The notes: generated by a model not told the origin, from the letters alone. A stretch of DNA of 64,000 nt from Acanthosepion esculentum (GCA_964036315.1 OZ038496.1:16832533-16896532); one strand, 5' to 3'. Counted from the first letter of the stretch, positions 43,001 through 54,405 are shown. Numbers and translations: made by a program.

Positions 43001-43275
43001 AGTGTTTTGCTATTTGCCCATAGCTGGAACCCGAACAGGTGCTACTACTCCGGGTCAAGGTGGATCTGGGAAGAACAGAATTTGAGAGGTGGTTTAATGC
43101 TCCTCAAAACCTCCATTCTGCTGATGAACTACTTGAGCCAAGTCCTCTTGGAAGAGAGCATAACCAAGGACTGCATGTATTCAATCCCATGAAGTTGAGT
43201 CAAGGAATAATAAAAATTAGGAATAGTAAAATTAAGGCCATCTGCTCCATAAAGTTAAGGGTTAAAGAACATTGA
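43000..43275 (+). repeat. Dispersed repeat, longer copy
   Basis: Shares the block described at 40830-40985. A 78-residue open frame (43039-43275, VDLGRTEFERWFNAPQNLHS at its start) has no recognised domain and overlaps the shared repeat, so I read it as repeat-derived. Confidence 0.5.
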
Positions 43276-43279
43276 AAGA

Positions 43280-43753
43280 TATTTATATCAGGCCCTGCTG
43301 ATCAGATATGAAGTTAACCCTTGTGGAATTAAGTAAAGGTAAAACAGAACACCACTAGAGGATCAGATGGTTGAAAGAATTAGTGCATATATTAGGCACT
43401 GAAAACTTCCTCAGTAGACCTAGCATGAAGATGAGCACCATCTAGAAGTCTCTGATTAAGGATTGGCTCAAGTAAAAACAGCTTGGTTTTTTTTCACTGG
43501 AAACTATGAACAATATTGGCTCTTGAGCTCCTCCTTTATTTTCTCTCTCTCTAACCCTGATCAAATACTTGGTTGCTTGCAATGCATTAATGACACCTTT
43601 GTATTTGGTATGCCGTGTGTTGCACCTGTTCTGCTTCAAATTATTTTTGACATTTTTCTCAGATAATTGTCAACCAAAAAGGCTTGAAGGGAGAAAAAAA
43701 ATAAATGAAAAATGCATCTGTTAATTACAACTATCTTGAAATTTGGTATCACT

Positions 43754-43822
<69 letters not shown>

Positions 43823-44195
43823 TTCTTACTGAATGTACATCAGCAAATTGGACAAATTTCATGAATGATGCTTGCATTACATGTATGGGTACACATGGAA
43901 AGATAAAATTCCTAATGAGGAACTGTTCATGAAGTATGACTTGAAAAGCATAGAAGCCATCTTGTTGCCATGTCAACTAAGATGGGGAGGTCATGTAATA
44001 GAAATATGAACTTGTTGACTTCCAAAATTCCTAATGTCATCTTCTTGATGGTCAGTTCAATACTGGGAAAACCTCTTCTGAGATCCAAAGATAATCTCAA
44101 AGATAATTTAAGATCATTGATGCCACAAAAATCTATATAAACTGCTCAGCAACTATTAAATATTTGAGAAGGATACTAGAATAATCAAGCAATTG
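43280..44195. other. Unassigned interval with (TA)n
   Basis: (TA)n at 43758-43820; otherwise no motif. Open frames overlap on both strands without family signatures. Confidence 0.35.
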
Positions 44196-44199
44196 TTGA

Positions 44200-44490
44200 G
44201 CTGAAATTGTTAGATGCAACCGTAAATTCTATGCTAGTAGCTTCTTCTCTTTCACTTCTCGTTTGTGGATCTCTCTTCTAGTTTCTTGCTTTGCTGTCAA
44301 CTTCATTCTACAAAATTTTAGAAGCAACGTCAATTGTCAAATGCTGTCTCCTGTCTGTTCTTTTATTGTCTTCCCTTTTTCTTCGACTATCAGTAACCTC
44401 TTGCATCTTAGTGGCTTTCATTGCCTTGCTTGGGGTGAAATGATTGAATATACTTACCCACAGATGAAGAAAAACATTTTTTTTTACTTT
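44200..44490 (+). pseudogene. LINE-A 3' tail
   Basis: TTAGATGCAACCGTAAATTC, CTCGTTTGTGGATCTCTCTT (RxxxLWxSL position), AACGTCAATTGTCAAATGC (NVNRHL position), then the UTR and GCCTTGCTTGGGGTGAAATG near 44434, followed by an A-rich end. Confidence 0.72.
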
Positions 44491-44905
44491 CTTTGCTCGC
44501 ACCTTTTCCCCTTCTTGACTTCCAGTGCCATAGCATGATAATAGTAGTGTGGTGTGGTTTGAGGAATATTTGTTACCCAGCCACCTGAGGAGATGTAGCA
44601 GTTGAAGTGTAATGGTAGTATACAGTATTTTACCTCTTTCCTTTTTATGTAATATATATGTATATATATATTGTTATTGGTCCTTACCTATAACTACAGA
44701 ATGAACTCTTCCTAACACTATGTATACTACGCCTTGCAAGAGAGAGAGACGAATTGAGTTGAGTAGTTCACTCCAAACCAGACTGACAGTCATGCTAACA
44801 CCTTCCACATCTTATTTTATTATTCCGTGTAATATATCTTTGTTATTTCTACTCTTGTGTTCATGTTGTTCTTCCTTGGTCCTAACCTGGACCATAACAT
44901 ATCTA

Positions 44906-44909
<4 letters not shown>

Positions 44910-44967
<58 letters not shown>

Positions 44968-45062
44968 TATATATATCCCAAGTATATATTTTTGAATTGG
45001 ACAAAGTCTGACAATTTATTTAAAGACATTTATGATATGTTTAATGTTCTTTTTATACCCAA

Positions 45063-45119
<57 letters not shown>

Positions 45120-45120
45120 A
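44910..45120. repeat. (CT)n/(TA)n and a SINE-A tail arm
   Basis: (CT)n 44911-44935, (TA)n 44936-44980, then GACAATTTATTTAAAGACAT and GTTCTTTTTATA (45010-45057), matching 94-140. (TA)n 45066-45117 follows: one arm of the palindrome family at 90-258. Confidence 0.65.
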
Positions 45121-45139
45121 AAGTATAGGATTGGTGTAT

Positions 45140-45350
45140 AAAACTCTTTATTTTACATTCAACTCCATCACTTGATAAAACACCAGAATTGTTGAAACAA
45201 AATGTCTATTTTTGTAGTGATTTTATAACATATTTATGTTATAATTTTTGAATAAATTATATATATATATATGAATAAAGACAAAAGTAAAACTTGCTTT
45301 AGCCAATGCATTTCATCCTCTGATGGACTTTATCTAGGCAAATATTATTT
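45140..45350. repeat. Fragment with hammerhead-like layout and a hairpin arm
   Basis: 45170-45205 reads CACTTGATAAAACACCAGAA then TTGTTGAAAC; AACA and TGTT could pair as a short stem before GAAAC. 45270-45350 is a single arm of the 1971-2096 hairpin family after a short (TA)n. Confidence 0.4.
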
Positions 45351-45860
45351 TGCAACAAGTATTTATAAACAAAGGTAAAAATATTGTTAGTTTTTCATCA
45401 TTTTTAAATTTAAGAGACACTCGTGCATAACTATCAAAATGTTAAAAAATCAAAAGAAACCAAATAAATTAATTACTTCTCTTAATTAAATTGATTGCAT
45501 ACTAAAATAAACTAAATATTAATTGCCTAAAAAAAACAATTCAGCATCATTTACTTACTGTTGCTTATTAGACATTAAATTATATCTTTTATAATTGTTA
45601 TAGTGAAAGACACCTAGTCTATAGGTAATAGACTCTCCCATCTATTATAAGTAGGAGTCAGTAGTAGTTGAGAGATGGAGTAGTGTTCAGCGACCACAAC
45701 TCGATTACTCTCCGTAACCCTTTATTACAAGTTCCTAACATTTCAGTACGTTTAACCTATTAGGACGCATTTAGTCCGACTACAAGTTCTATTGTGGAAA
45801 TAACTCCACAACAATAATTTACCTAGACTTTTCATTTAACGTGATGAAAATTTATGAGTG
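45351..45860. other. Unassigned interval
   Basis: Position 45600-45860 is less AT-rich (ATAGACTCTCCCATCTATTA, CAGCGACCACAACTCGATTA) and could be an LTR remnant; no partner repeat is visible. Confidence 0.3.
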
Positions 45861-45864
45861 TATG

Positions 45865-46200
45865 ATCACTGAAGTTAAGCAATGTTGGGCCTGGTCAGTA
45901 CTTAGATGGCTGACCATTTGGGAATACAAACTTGAATTTGCAGGTGGTATAATGGACAATTGGAATTGTTAATCGGAGAACTGAGTTCAATTCCTGCTGG
46001 GTTCATTATATTCCCTCACATGCAAATACACTGGCAAAGCTATGACTCCACCACTTCTCACTCCAGCTATGGGTTAATTAGTAAGACTTGTATCACTAAA
46101 TCATTATTATCTGAAAAAAATACTCTTACAGTCCCTCCCAAAATATTTCTTGGCTTTAAATAACCTGCAAGGGGTTGATAAGCCATAAAACTCAATCAGT
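45865..46200 (+). repeat. Composite 5S rRNA plus tRNA SINE
   Basis: 45868-45933 follows the 3' half of 5S rRNA: TGATCACTGAAGTTAAGCAA, GGGCCTGGTCAGTACTTAGA, TGGCTGACCATTTGGGAATA. It passes directly into a tRNA-like part (GGTGGTATAATGGACAATTG; B box TGAGTTCAATTCC, 45982-45996), a SINE-B-like body (CCAGCTATGGGTTAATTAGT), and the tail AAATAACCTGCAAGGGGTTG then ATAAGCCATAAAACTCAATC. The same tail follows the 5S element at 12985-13170 and ends the monomers at 32260-33465. Confidence 0.8.
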
Positions 46201-46204
46201 GTAG

Positions 46205-46525
46205 AAGGTTACTGAACAAGGATGTATGAATAGTAAGAGGTGCCATTTATGGATATCAAAAGGACTAAGTCCTCTTTCTAGATGTTCGATTAAATCCCTT
46301 GGTAATAAAACTTAAAGAAAATGTAGCTGTTTCTCTTTATTGTTTTGACAGCATATACCGTTGAAAGAACATAGTGACAATGAGGCACGTATTGGATGAC
46401 TATTGGTAATAAAGTTCTCCTTGGATCATAAGTTGGACTTATATATAGAAACCATTGCTAAAGAGGCTAGAAAATGGCCAGTTCCTTGTGCCACTCCAAG
46501 AAGTATCTGAGTCCTCCATTTTTTA
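46205..46525. other. Unassigned interval
   Basis: No feature recognised. Confidence 0.35.
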
Positions 46526-46527
46526 TC

Positions 46528-47300
46528 ATTTCACCCAAAGCAAGGCATCAAAGCCACAAAGATTAAGTAGGGATACTGAGTGTGAAAGAATATTAAAAAA
46601 ACATTATCGAGTAGCAAAAACAATAAATGGATAGAATTTAATAAGATAATTACAATTGACATGTCATTTAAATTTTTAAATTAAAAAAACATTAAAATAT
46701 ATGTCCTGACAAAAATTACTGAGGTGTTCTTGATAATAATGGTGATGATAATATTGTTTCCTTATAAGGAACTATTTGGAATACATTGACCAAGAAGTCA
46801 ATACTACAGACTGTTGAAGTTTATAACATTTTTTTCTTAAAATAGAGTAGTAGTTATTGCTCTTTTTAGTATTGACATGTTTCTTTTATGCTTGAAGAAG
46901 TGTTGAATCTTAACATCTTGATTATGTCATTATTTTCTCTTTGACTTATATAAGGTATTTTTTTAATCATGTCACCATAAGCAAGGCAACAAAGCCACTA
47001 ATATGCAGGGGGGGGGTATTGAGCATGAAAGAATATAAAAAAACATTATTAAAGAGCAAGAACAATACACAAACAGGAATTAAAAAGACAGAAGATAATG
47101 ATTGACATTGTATTTAAATTTTTGAAGATCAAAGTTGAATGGGTAGCAAGAAGTGGGAAGAGATTTCTGCAAGCAAGAAGTGTGAGAAAAGAAACTGTTA
47201 GCATGCAGTTACATCTAGCTATTTCAACTATAAAATGATGAGACCTTGCTGCCAATCTAGTACTGCATTTAAATTCATAAAGTCTAGGTACCATAGAGGA
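46528..47300 (-). pseudogene. Two LINE-A 3' ends in tandem, minus strand
   Basis: The first (46528-46700) begins TTATCATTTCACCCAAAGCA with tail UTR only. The second (46965-47300) begins AATCATGTCACCATAAGCAA and extends into ORF2: minus strand MVPRLYEFKCSTRLAARSHH and FIVEIARCN. Both have the LINE A-tail on the left. Confidence 0.72.
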
Positions 47301-47304
47301 AAGT

Positions 47305-47740
47305 GATATTTATTCTGTTTAATACACAGAAATGTGGCACAAGGCTGAAGTGGGGATTGGGGAAAGGACAGTCTTCTTCTGTCTTAAATATAACTTAGCT
47401 AGCCGCAAACACTGACCCAATCGTACGAACAATATTCCTTACACCAAAACACCACATTCATACGTACCTTTCTTACTACAACCACCGTAATACCTCACTG
47501 TCTCTATGAAAATACTGACTAGTCCCCATATTTACAATTCAGTGTCTGTGGGGGGAGGGGAATAAATAACAATTCTAAAAAACTAGCCCCAATGAGGAAA
47601 GTTCCTCAGAACATTTGCCATGGAAATATTTATAGGAAATCATAGGGAAGCTGAAGGGTAGGCATAAAAGCAACAAAGATGATTAAATTTCTTTAAAATA
47701 ATCATTATATAATAGTAACAAAATGGATTTATACATTTTG
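47305..47740. other. Unassigned interval
   Basis: No supported gene; 47585-47650 echoes LINE-A ORF2 text (ACATTTGCCATGGAAATATT), so LINE-A may continue here after a break. Confidence 0.35.
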
Positions 47741-47744
47741 GATG

Positions 47745-47975
47745 TGTGGTGGTGTAATGACTTGTAACTTGGGGAAAAATTAGCAAGCTCTGTTCAAATT
47801 TCAGTCAGGTTTATTCATTTTCACTCAAATACCCTTGGGAAAGGTATGAATCGATCTCTTCCCTCTGTTATGGGTTAAATAGTAAGACAGAATGATCTAT
47901 TCAGCTTGGTTGCTAACTAGGAGAAGGACAAATCTGAATTCAGTATCCCTTTGGGCATCTGACTAGCAACTATAT
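47745..47975 (+). repeat. SINE-B, plus strand
   Basis: A-box-like GGTGGTGTAATGACTTGTAA, B-box-like TGTTCAAATTTCAG, AATACCCTTGGGAAAGGTAT, GTTATGGGTTAAATAGTAAG, TGGTTGCTAACTAGGAGAAG. Confidence 0.75.
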
Positions 47976-48084
47976 CTAATGAAAAACTTATTTGCTATAA
48001 AAGCTGCAGTAGCAATGCTTAATGTATTGATGCTTGGCCTCAGTCTCCACAGTTGGTGTGTATGGGTCTTTAGTCTGAGATTAG

Positions 48085-48090
48085 TGTTAT

Positions 48091-48132
<42 letters not shown>

Positions 48133-48226
48133 GTGTTATGAGAGAGAGAGAGAGAGAGAGAGAAATAATGTTATGAGAGAGAGAGAAATAGTGTTATGAG
48201 AGAGAGACAGAGAGAGGTAGAGAGAG

Positions 48227-48257
<31 letters not shown>

Positions 48258-48391
48258 AATAGTGTTATGAGAGAGAGAGAGAAAGCGAGAGAGAGAAAGA
48301 GAGAGAGAGAAAGAGAGAAATAGTGTTATGAGAGAAAGAGAGAGAGAGAGAGAAATAGTGTTATGAGAGAGAGACAGATAGAGAAATAGTG

Positions 48392-48429
<38 letters not shown>

Positions 48430-48597
48430 GTGTTATGAGAGAGAGAGAGAGAGAGAGAGAAATAGTGTTATGAGAGAGAGACAGATAGAGAAATAGTGTT
48501 ATGAGAGAGAGAGAGAGAGAGAGAAATAGTGTTATGAGAGAGAGAGAGAGAGAAAAATAGTGTTATGAGAGAGCGAGAGAGAGAGAGAGAGAGAGAA
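48085..48597. repeat. GA-rich minisatellite
   Basis: Units of (GA)n of variable length punctuated by AAATAGTGTTATGAGAGAG, about 13 repeats. Variation is mainly in (GA)n length. Confidence 0.93.
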
Positions 48598-48799
48598 TAC
48601 TGTAACTTCTAACAGAAAAAAAAATGAAAAAAAAAGCTCATGATTCTTTTAATGCTTGGGAAAATTTCTTGGCAAATGACAGAAGATAAATGGGTTACTG
48701 TTGCTAAATATTGGCAGAAACTGTCCAGTTTTCATTTTCCATTCTTGGGTCCAAAAGAATCTCCTTGTGGATGACAAATTATTTTCCATCCTACAATTC

Positions 48800-49195
48800 C
48801 TTTCCTACAGACAAAACGTTACAAGCCTCTCGCTGCTCTGTTGGTATTTCCACGGAAAGTTTTCTGACGAGCTACATTACACCAGTCCTAACCTTCACAA
48901 CCAAGACCTGCCCTGTCACACCCATTGTTGCAAACCACTCTCATTCCCTTCATATTTCATTGGTGAGATGTAAGTTCCATTCACATCTTCTTCCCACAAA
49001 CAGCTGCTTTGTAGAAGCAACTCCCAAGAGGATGCTTTACTGAACACTACAAACATAATCTTTTCAAGTCAAGAGTTAACCATTAGGTTAACTCTTGACC
49101 TTTTCCACATATTCCTATAAACTGTGCTTCTTACTCTGTAACCCTCTACCTTGAGTGGCTCTTGGGCCTTGTACTGGGAGAACATCATTTAAAAA
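48800..49195 (+). pseudogene. LINE-B ORF2 C-terminus and 3' UTR
   Basis: The plus strand reads QNVTSLSLLCWYFHGKFSDE, LHYTSPNLHNQDLPCHTHCC, then after a frame change CKFHSHLLPTNSCFVEATPK and RML. The FHSxxxxPRTAxLWNRLPRGCFP position is degraded. The UTR with CTCTACCTTGAGTGGCTCTT GGGCCTTGTACT ends near 49195 at AAAAAATAAATA. Related to but distinct from LINE-A. Confidence 0.72.
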
Positions 49196-49237
49196 ATAAA
49201 TATTGCTTAGGGAGTCAAAGTAACATACAATTCCTCA

Positions 49238-49688
49238 GTATCTGTCTATATTTCTGAGAAGATATAATATGTACACTATTTACATTGCTCAGACTATCAT
49301 CCTCATTTTCGTTACTATATTTATCACGTTTCAGCTGTTGTACACTCTGTCTGGCCTTCTTCAGGTGGTTGGAACATCGAACTGAAACCTTTATTTCGCT
49401 AGCTGGGGTAGACTGTTCTAGTTCCACATGTCATGTCTAATGAATGTCAGTTATCTCCTGTTAATTCCCCTCTCCAAGTTCTCCACTGCCTTAACTGGGT
49501 ATTGAACTCACACTCTTTGGGTCCTGTCACTGGATCTAACTAATGCCTTTATCCACTGTGCCACAGTGGATAAAAGGTTCAGTTCAACATTTCAACCACC
49601 TGAAGAAGGCTGGAGTGTACAACGGCCGAAATGTTGTGATAAATATGGCAACAAAGATGAGGATGATAGTCCAAGCAATGTAAATAGT
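49238..49688 (-). mobile_element. FB-SINE copy 5 with complete head
   Basis: The left arm is a full SINE on the minus strand: tail (49238-), hammerhead-like segment, body, B box (reverse complement GTGTGAGTTCAATACCC), A box (reverse complement TGGCACAGTGGATAAAGG, about 49547-49564), a perfect fit to TRGCNNAGYNGG. Right after the head it turns into the plus strand at about 49570 (AGTTCAACATTTCAACCACC) and ends at GCAATGTAAATAGT. ATACAATTCCTCA at 49225-49237 and 49689-49701 is a perfect 13-bp target duplication. The best copy for promoter structure. Confidence 0.9.
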
Positions 49689-49724
49689 ATACAATTCCTC
49701 ATTCTCTTTTTTTTGTTTTGTTTT

Positions 49725-49985
49725 CTTTCTACATTTATGGAGGCGTCATCAAAAATTCTTAATCCACATCAGCAGCGTCTTCCCACAAACCACTGCTTTG
49801 TGGGACCAAATTCCAAGAGGATGCTTCCCTGATCCATACAATCTTACTCTGTTCAAGCAAGGGTCAACAGTTATCTTCTGAAAGGGTTAACCATCATTTT
49901 CCCCACATATCCCCATAAATCATGCCCCTTGATCTGTAATTCTCTACTTTGAGTGACTTTTGAGCCTTGTACAGGGTGAAAATCA
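49725..49985 (+). pseudogene. LINE-B C-terminus and UTR, second copy
   Basis: Reads HQQRLPTNHCFVGPNSKRML then a UTR with CTCTACTTTGAGTGACTTTT and GAGCCTTGTACAGGG, A-rich end near 49998. Lies just after FB-SINE copy 5. Confidence 0.65.
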
Positions 49986-50129
49986 TTGTAAAAAATAAAT
50001 CTAAAGCAGGGTTGCCTCCAAGTATGTTTTCATTATCAAAGAAATGTAAGGAATTTACTTTGGAAAAAGTGGGTGATCATTTTATTACTACGTTTGAAAG
50101 GAAAACTGATCCTCCACTTAATTTAAAAA

Positions 50130-50260
50130 AAATCTTTTTACCCCAATCAAGGCAATAAAGGTACTAAGATGCAAGGAGTTACTGAAAGTGAAAGAAACAG
50201 AAAGGACAATAAAAGAACAGGTTTCAAAGCAAAAGAAGTGTGATGATTGACATTGAGTGG
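50130..50260 (-). pseudogene. LINE-A 3' tail, minus strand
   Basis: TTACCCCAATCAAGGCAATA, GATGCAAGGAGTTACTGAAA, GTGTGATGATTGACATTGAG follow the satellite progenitor order. Confidence 0.6.
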
Positions 50261-50289
50261 CTCGTGGCCTTGGGTGAAAATCATTGTAA

Positions 50290-50815
50290 AAAAATAGCAG
50301 AAGACAAATAAATATGGAATTGAATAAACCAATGAAAAAGTACAGGACATATTAAATTTGTACTTTTTATTCATTTATTTTTTATTCTATTTTTTATTTT
50401 TTTGTGTCTGTTACTGTCTCAGTATTTAATTATTATTCTTATTCCTTTCTTAGTTGCATTTCTTTCTTTACAGTAGAAAAAGATGCAACCAATTTACCAT
50501 TATTATGTGGTTCTTCTTTTCCCTTGTGGAAGAATTAGCATTTTTCCGATAAATTGTAGCCGTATTTAGGGTCGATGGTGTTAGGTCAGCATTCTTGACT
50601 TTCTCATTATTGGATGGAGCTGTGAATTCCCAGAAAATATTGGTTTTCTATGTAATAAGTTGTTTTTTAGCCATCAATTCAAACAAGAGTCAGGAGTACA
50701 AGCCACTTCTTATGCTGCTTTCAAAATACTACCGTCAGCTTTACATGTGTGTGTGTGTGTGTGTATTAACGATATTTATATATTGTTAATTTCAAGGTTA
50801 TTTTTAGTGAATATG
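50290..50815. other. Unassigned interval
   Basis: AT-rich; (GT)n stub at 50745-50764. Confidence 0.35.
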
Positions 50816-50819
50816 TAAA

Positions 50820-51020
50820 TTTGAGTAGGTGCTTCACTTAGTTTTTAAACAGTGTATTTATTTTCATCTACGACCGTGAATATTTGAGAAACTGAATTAA
50901 AGAAAAAATGCACATTCCAGCAGCATTTGAACCGGCATTTCCCTTCGGAGGAGAAACCGTCATTTTTTCTTTAATAGGATTTCTTGAATATTCAGACTGG
51001 TAGACAAAAATAAATGAGTA
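50820..51020 (-). repeat. SINE-A, minus strand
   Basis: Reverse-complemented: AAATGACGGTTTCTCCTCCG head, B-box-like CCGGTTCAAATGCTGC, CTGGAATGTGCATTTTTTC, and an end GAAGCACCTACTCAAATTTA. The 5' flank (GAGTATCCACTAAAAATAAT) repeats the 3' tail phrase of the copy at 8335-8510. Confidence 0.7.
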
Positions 51021-51084
51021 TCCACTAAAAATAATGATTAAAGTGATGAAAATCTGTTTGGTTAATAAACAAAAACCATTACTT

Positions 51085-51559
51085 CTTTATTCATATATAT
51101 ATAAATATACATATAAATATATATATACATATATATATATACATGTATATATATATATATGTACATATATATTTATATATAAATATGTACATATATATTT
51201 ATATATAAATATATATATATACATGTATATATATATATGTACATATATATTTATATATAAATATATATATATACATGTATATATATATATGTACATATAT
51301 ATTTATATATAAATATATATATATACATGTATATATATATATGTACATATATATTTATATATAAATATATATATATACATGTATATATATATATGTACAT
51401 ATATATTTATATATAAATATATATATATACATGTATATATATATATATGTACATATATATTTATATATAAATATATATATATACATGTATATATATATAT
51501 ATGTACATATATATTTATATATAAATATATATATACATATATATATATATGTACATATA

Positions 51560-51597
<38 letters not shown>

Positions 51598-51640
51598 GAT
51601 ACATATATAGATACATATATATACATACATATATATATAT
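51085..51640. repeat. AT-rich minisatellite of about 52-bp units
   Basis: About eight units of ATATACATGTATATATATAT, GTACATATATATTTATATAT, AAATAT, each nearly self-complementary, so it could form cruciforms. Six-frame Y/I/C/M peptides across it are artefacts. Confidence 0.92.
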
Positions 51641-51647
51641 ATACACA

Positions 51648-52045
51648 TGGTGGAGTAATGAATAATGGCTTGGATTGAGGAAGTGGAGAACCGAGTTTGA
51701 ATTCCATTCGAATCCATTACATTCACTTACGTGCTAATACCCTTGGGAAAGGTGTGAATCCTCTTCTTCTCCCTCCAACTATGGGTAAATAGCAGGACAG
51801 ACTGGGTTCTATAGCCTTGGACGGCAACTGGTCTAGGAGAAGGACAACTCTGAATTCAAAACCTGTGGAGGATCGTTTGGGGACCTTGTGGCATTCGCTG
51901 CACCAGGTGCCTGTATTCGTCCCTCCAAAAAGTGTGGATGGCTCTGCACAAGGCCTTCACCACTATAATCAAATCTCATGTGTCGGATTCGGGCTTTCAG
52001 TTTCTAGGAACTGATCTGCCTGACCCTCATACGTTGAGTTCGACG
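51648..52045 (+). repeat. SINE-B, plus strand, longest copy
   Basis: TGGTGGAGTAATGAATAATG (A-box side), GAGTTTGAATTCCATTCG (B box), ATCCATTACATTCACTTACG, TACCCTTGGGAAAGGTGTGA, CTATGGGTAAATAGCAGGAC, GGCAACTGGTCTAGGAGAAG. After about 51870 it continues with a GC-richer extension (CATTCGCTGCACCAGGTGCC, GTGTGGATGGCTCTGCACAA) to 52045, not present in the other copies and of unknown origin. Confidence 0.8.
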
Positions 52046-52056
52046 GGAGAGTCAAT

Positions 52057-52124
52057 CATATATATACATACATACATATATATATATATATACATACATA
52101 CATATATATATATATATACATACA

Positions 52125-52198
<74 letters not shown>

Positions 52199-52209
52199 CA
52201 TACACATAT

Positions 52210-52244
<35 letters not shown>

Positions 52245-52389
52245 GATATATATATACATATATATAGATATATATATCCATATATATAGATATATATCCA
52301 TATATAGATATATATACATATATACAGATATATATACATATATAGATATATATATACATATATATATATATATACATACATATATATAC

Positions 52390-52474
<85 letters not shown>

Positions 52475-52523
52475 CACATATATATATTTATATACATATA
52501 TATATATACATATATATATTTAT

Positions 52524-52566
<43 letters not shown>

Positions 52567-52577
52567 TACATACATAT
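52057..52577. repeat. (TACATA)/(TA) minisatellite
   Basis: Mixed TA, TACA and TAGA dinucleotide patterns, entirely low complexity. Confidence 0.92.
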
Positions 52578-52972
52578 ACAGTATTTACATTAGTCGGACT
52601 ATTGTCCTCATCTTTGTCGCCATATTTGTCTCAACGTTTCGGCCATTGTACGCTCCGGCCTTCTTCAGGTGGTTGGAATTTCGAACCGAACCTTTATTTC
52701 GATCACTGGGGTAGACTGTTCTAGTTCCACGAGCCATGTTTGATGGATGTCAGTTATCAATTATCTCCTGCTAATTGTCCCTCTGAATGTTCTCCACTGT
52801 CTGAACTGGGTATTGAACTCACACTCTTTGGGTGTGTCACTGGATCTAACCAATGCCTTTATCCACTGTGCCATGTGTCCTTGAAACGTTGTGACAAATA
52901 TGGCGACAAAGATGAGGACAATAGTCCGACTAATGTAAATACTGTACATAATACTTCATCTCAGAAATATAG

Positions 52973-52975
<3 letters not shown>
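52578..52975 (-). mobile_element. FB-SINE copy 6
   Basis: The left arm on the minus strand runs from AGTATTTACATTAGTCGGAC through body and B box (AACTGGGTATTGAACTCACA on the plus strand) to the A box (complement of TTTATCCACTGTGCCA, 52858-52873). It turns at about 52884 into CGTTGTGACAAATATGGCGA and ends AGAAATATAGAC. ACATACATA-type flanks lie in the surrounding minisatellite, so the target duplication is ambiguous. The right arm is only about 90 bp, showing that the turning point differs among copies. Confidence 0.83.
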
Positions 52976-53018
<43 letters not shown>

Positions 53019-53019
<1 letters not shown>

Positions 53020-53223
53020 TAAAAGTGGACATGAAAGTCAGCACTTAGAGGCGACAGTCTGTTTCATGCTAGTGCAATCGTCAGGCGATTGCACTAGCAT
53101 GAAACAGACTGTCGCCTCTAAGTGCTGACTTCCATGTCCACTTTTATATTTACACACGCTCTATCTTTGATATTGAGCACTTTACCCCATAAATATAGCA
53201 CACTTTAAGACTATATTTCTGCA
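53019..53223 (+). mobile_element. Perfect-loop hairpin element, copy 1
   Basis: 62-bp arms (53019-53080, 53086-53147) with one mismatch around the 5-base loop TCAGG, then a 76-base single-copy tail (ACACGCTCTATCTTTGATAT, CTTTACCCCATAAATATAGC). 205 bp in total; copy 2 at 59591-59795 differs at two positions by eye. Older half-copies without the inversion: 59100-59240 and 59450-59560. Bordered by (TA)n on both sides. Confidence 0.9.
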
Positions 53224-53224
53224 T

Positions 53225-53451
53225 ATATATATATATATATATATACATATATAAAATATATATATATACATACATATATATATATATATACATACATATA
53301 TATATATACATACATACATATATATATATACATACATACATATATATATATACATACATACATATATATATATACATACATATATATATATACATACATA
53401 CATATATATATATACATACATATATATATATACATACATACATATATATAT

Positions 53452-53512
<61 letters not shown>

Positions 53513-53526
53513 TAAAATATATATAT

Positions 53527-53557
<31 letters not shown>

Positions 53558-53627
53558 CATACATACATATATATATATATATACATATATAAAATATATA
53601 TATATACATACATACATATATATATAT

Positions 53628-53672
<45 letters not shown>

Positions 53673-53748
53673 CATACATATATATATACATACATACACA
53701 TATATATATATACATACACATATATATATATACATACATATATATATA

Positions 53749-53780
<32 letters not shown>

Positions 53781-53871
53781 CATACATACATATATATACA
53801 TATATATATACATATACATACATAAATATATATACATATATATATACATATACATACATAAATATATATAC

Positions 53872-53930
<59 letters not shown>
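53225..53930. repeat. (TACATA)/(TA) minisatellite
   Basis: About 700 bp of TA/TACA pattern; frames reading Y/I/M/C through it are not genes. Confidence 0.92.
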
Positions 53931-53931
<1 letters not shown>

Positions 53932-53969
53932 CATAACACACCCAATTTAGTTTCATTTATTTTATCCAG

Positions 53970-53999
<30 letters not shown>

Positions 54000-54009
<10 letters not shown>

Positions 54010-54200
54010 GACATTTTCATGTTTATATGTTCTTTTTATAGATACAAATATTTAGGTAAATTCTCTGTTTATAATAAACAGTATTAACGACATTTACCGG
54101 CCTGAATGTCAGAGAAATTTTCATAGAAAATATGCGTCCTCCAACAGGAATTGAACCTGTATCCTATACAGAACTATCATTATAGCCTGATGTGCATTAC
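54000..54200 (-). repeat. SINE-A, minus strand, best promoter
   Basis: Reverse-complemented: GGCTATAATGATAGTTCTGT (A-box side), GATACAGGTTCAATTCCTGT (an excellent B box), TGGAGGACGCATATTTTC, GACATTCAGGCCGGTAAATG, then the tail TTGTATCTATAAAAAGAACA and AAAATGTCTTAA before (TA)n (53975-54005). This copy ties the palindrome at 90-258 to SINE-A. Confidence 0.82.
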
Positions 54201-54221
54201 TGATTTAGTCATAAAGGAGCG

Positions 54222-54405
54222 TTTCAGTTAGCAAGGTCAATTTTACTATTTTAAATTACAATTCTCCATGATTTTCTCTTGTACATTCATATCTGCTTGA
54301 TGTGCATCCAAATGTAAACAATAAAATGTAAAGTATTGAGCAGATATGAATTGTAGTTTAAAAACAGTAAAATCGACTTTGCTAACTGAAACGCTTCTCG
54401 GAGAT
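54222..54405. repeat. Asymmetric hairpin
   Basis: AGCGTTTCAGTTAGCAAGGT, CAATTTTACT ... TACAATTC (54225-54270) mirrors GAATTGTAGTTTAAAAACAG, TAAAATCGACTTTGCTAACT, GAAACGCTTCT (54349-54405), and CATATCTGC closes the loop side. The left arm has about 27 extra bases. Confidence 0.75.

Noticed and set aside
43039..43275. 78-codon frame as a host exon
   Set aside because: The first half is shared with the repeat at 40830-40985, so it is repeat-derived.
51034..53956. Long frames of Y/I/M/C residues (up to 268 codons)
   Set aside because: Translations of TA/TACA microsatellite in several frames and on both strands; no non-repetitive content.
54130..54200. Functional tRNA gene on the minus strand
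   Set aside because: The B box is excellent, but no complete cloverleaf is evident and the sequence continues into a SINE body and tail.
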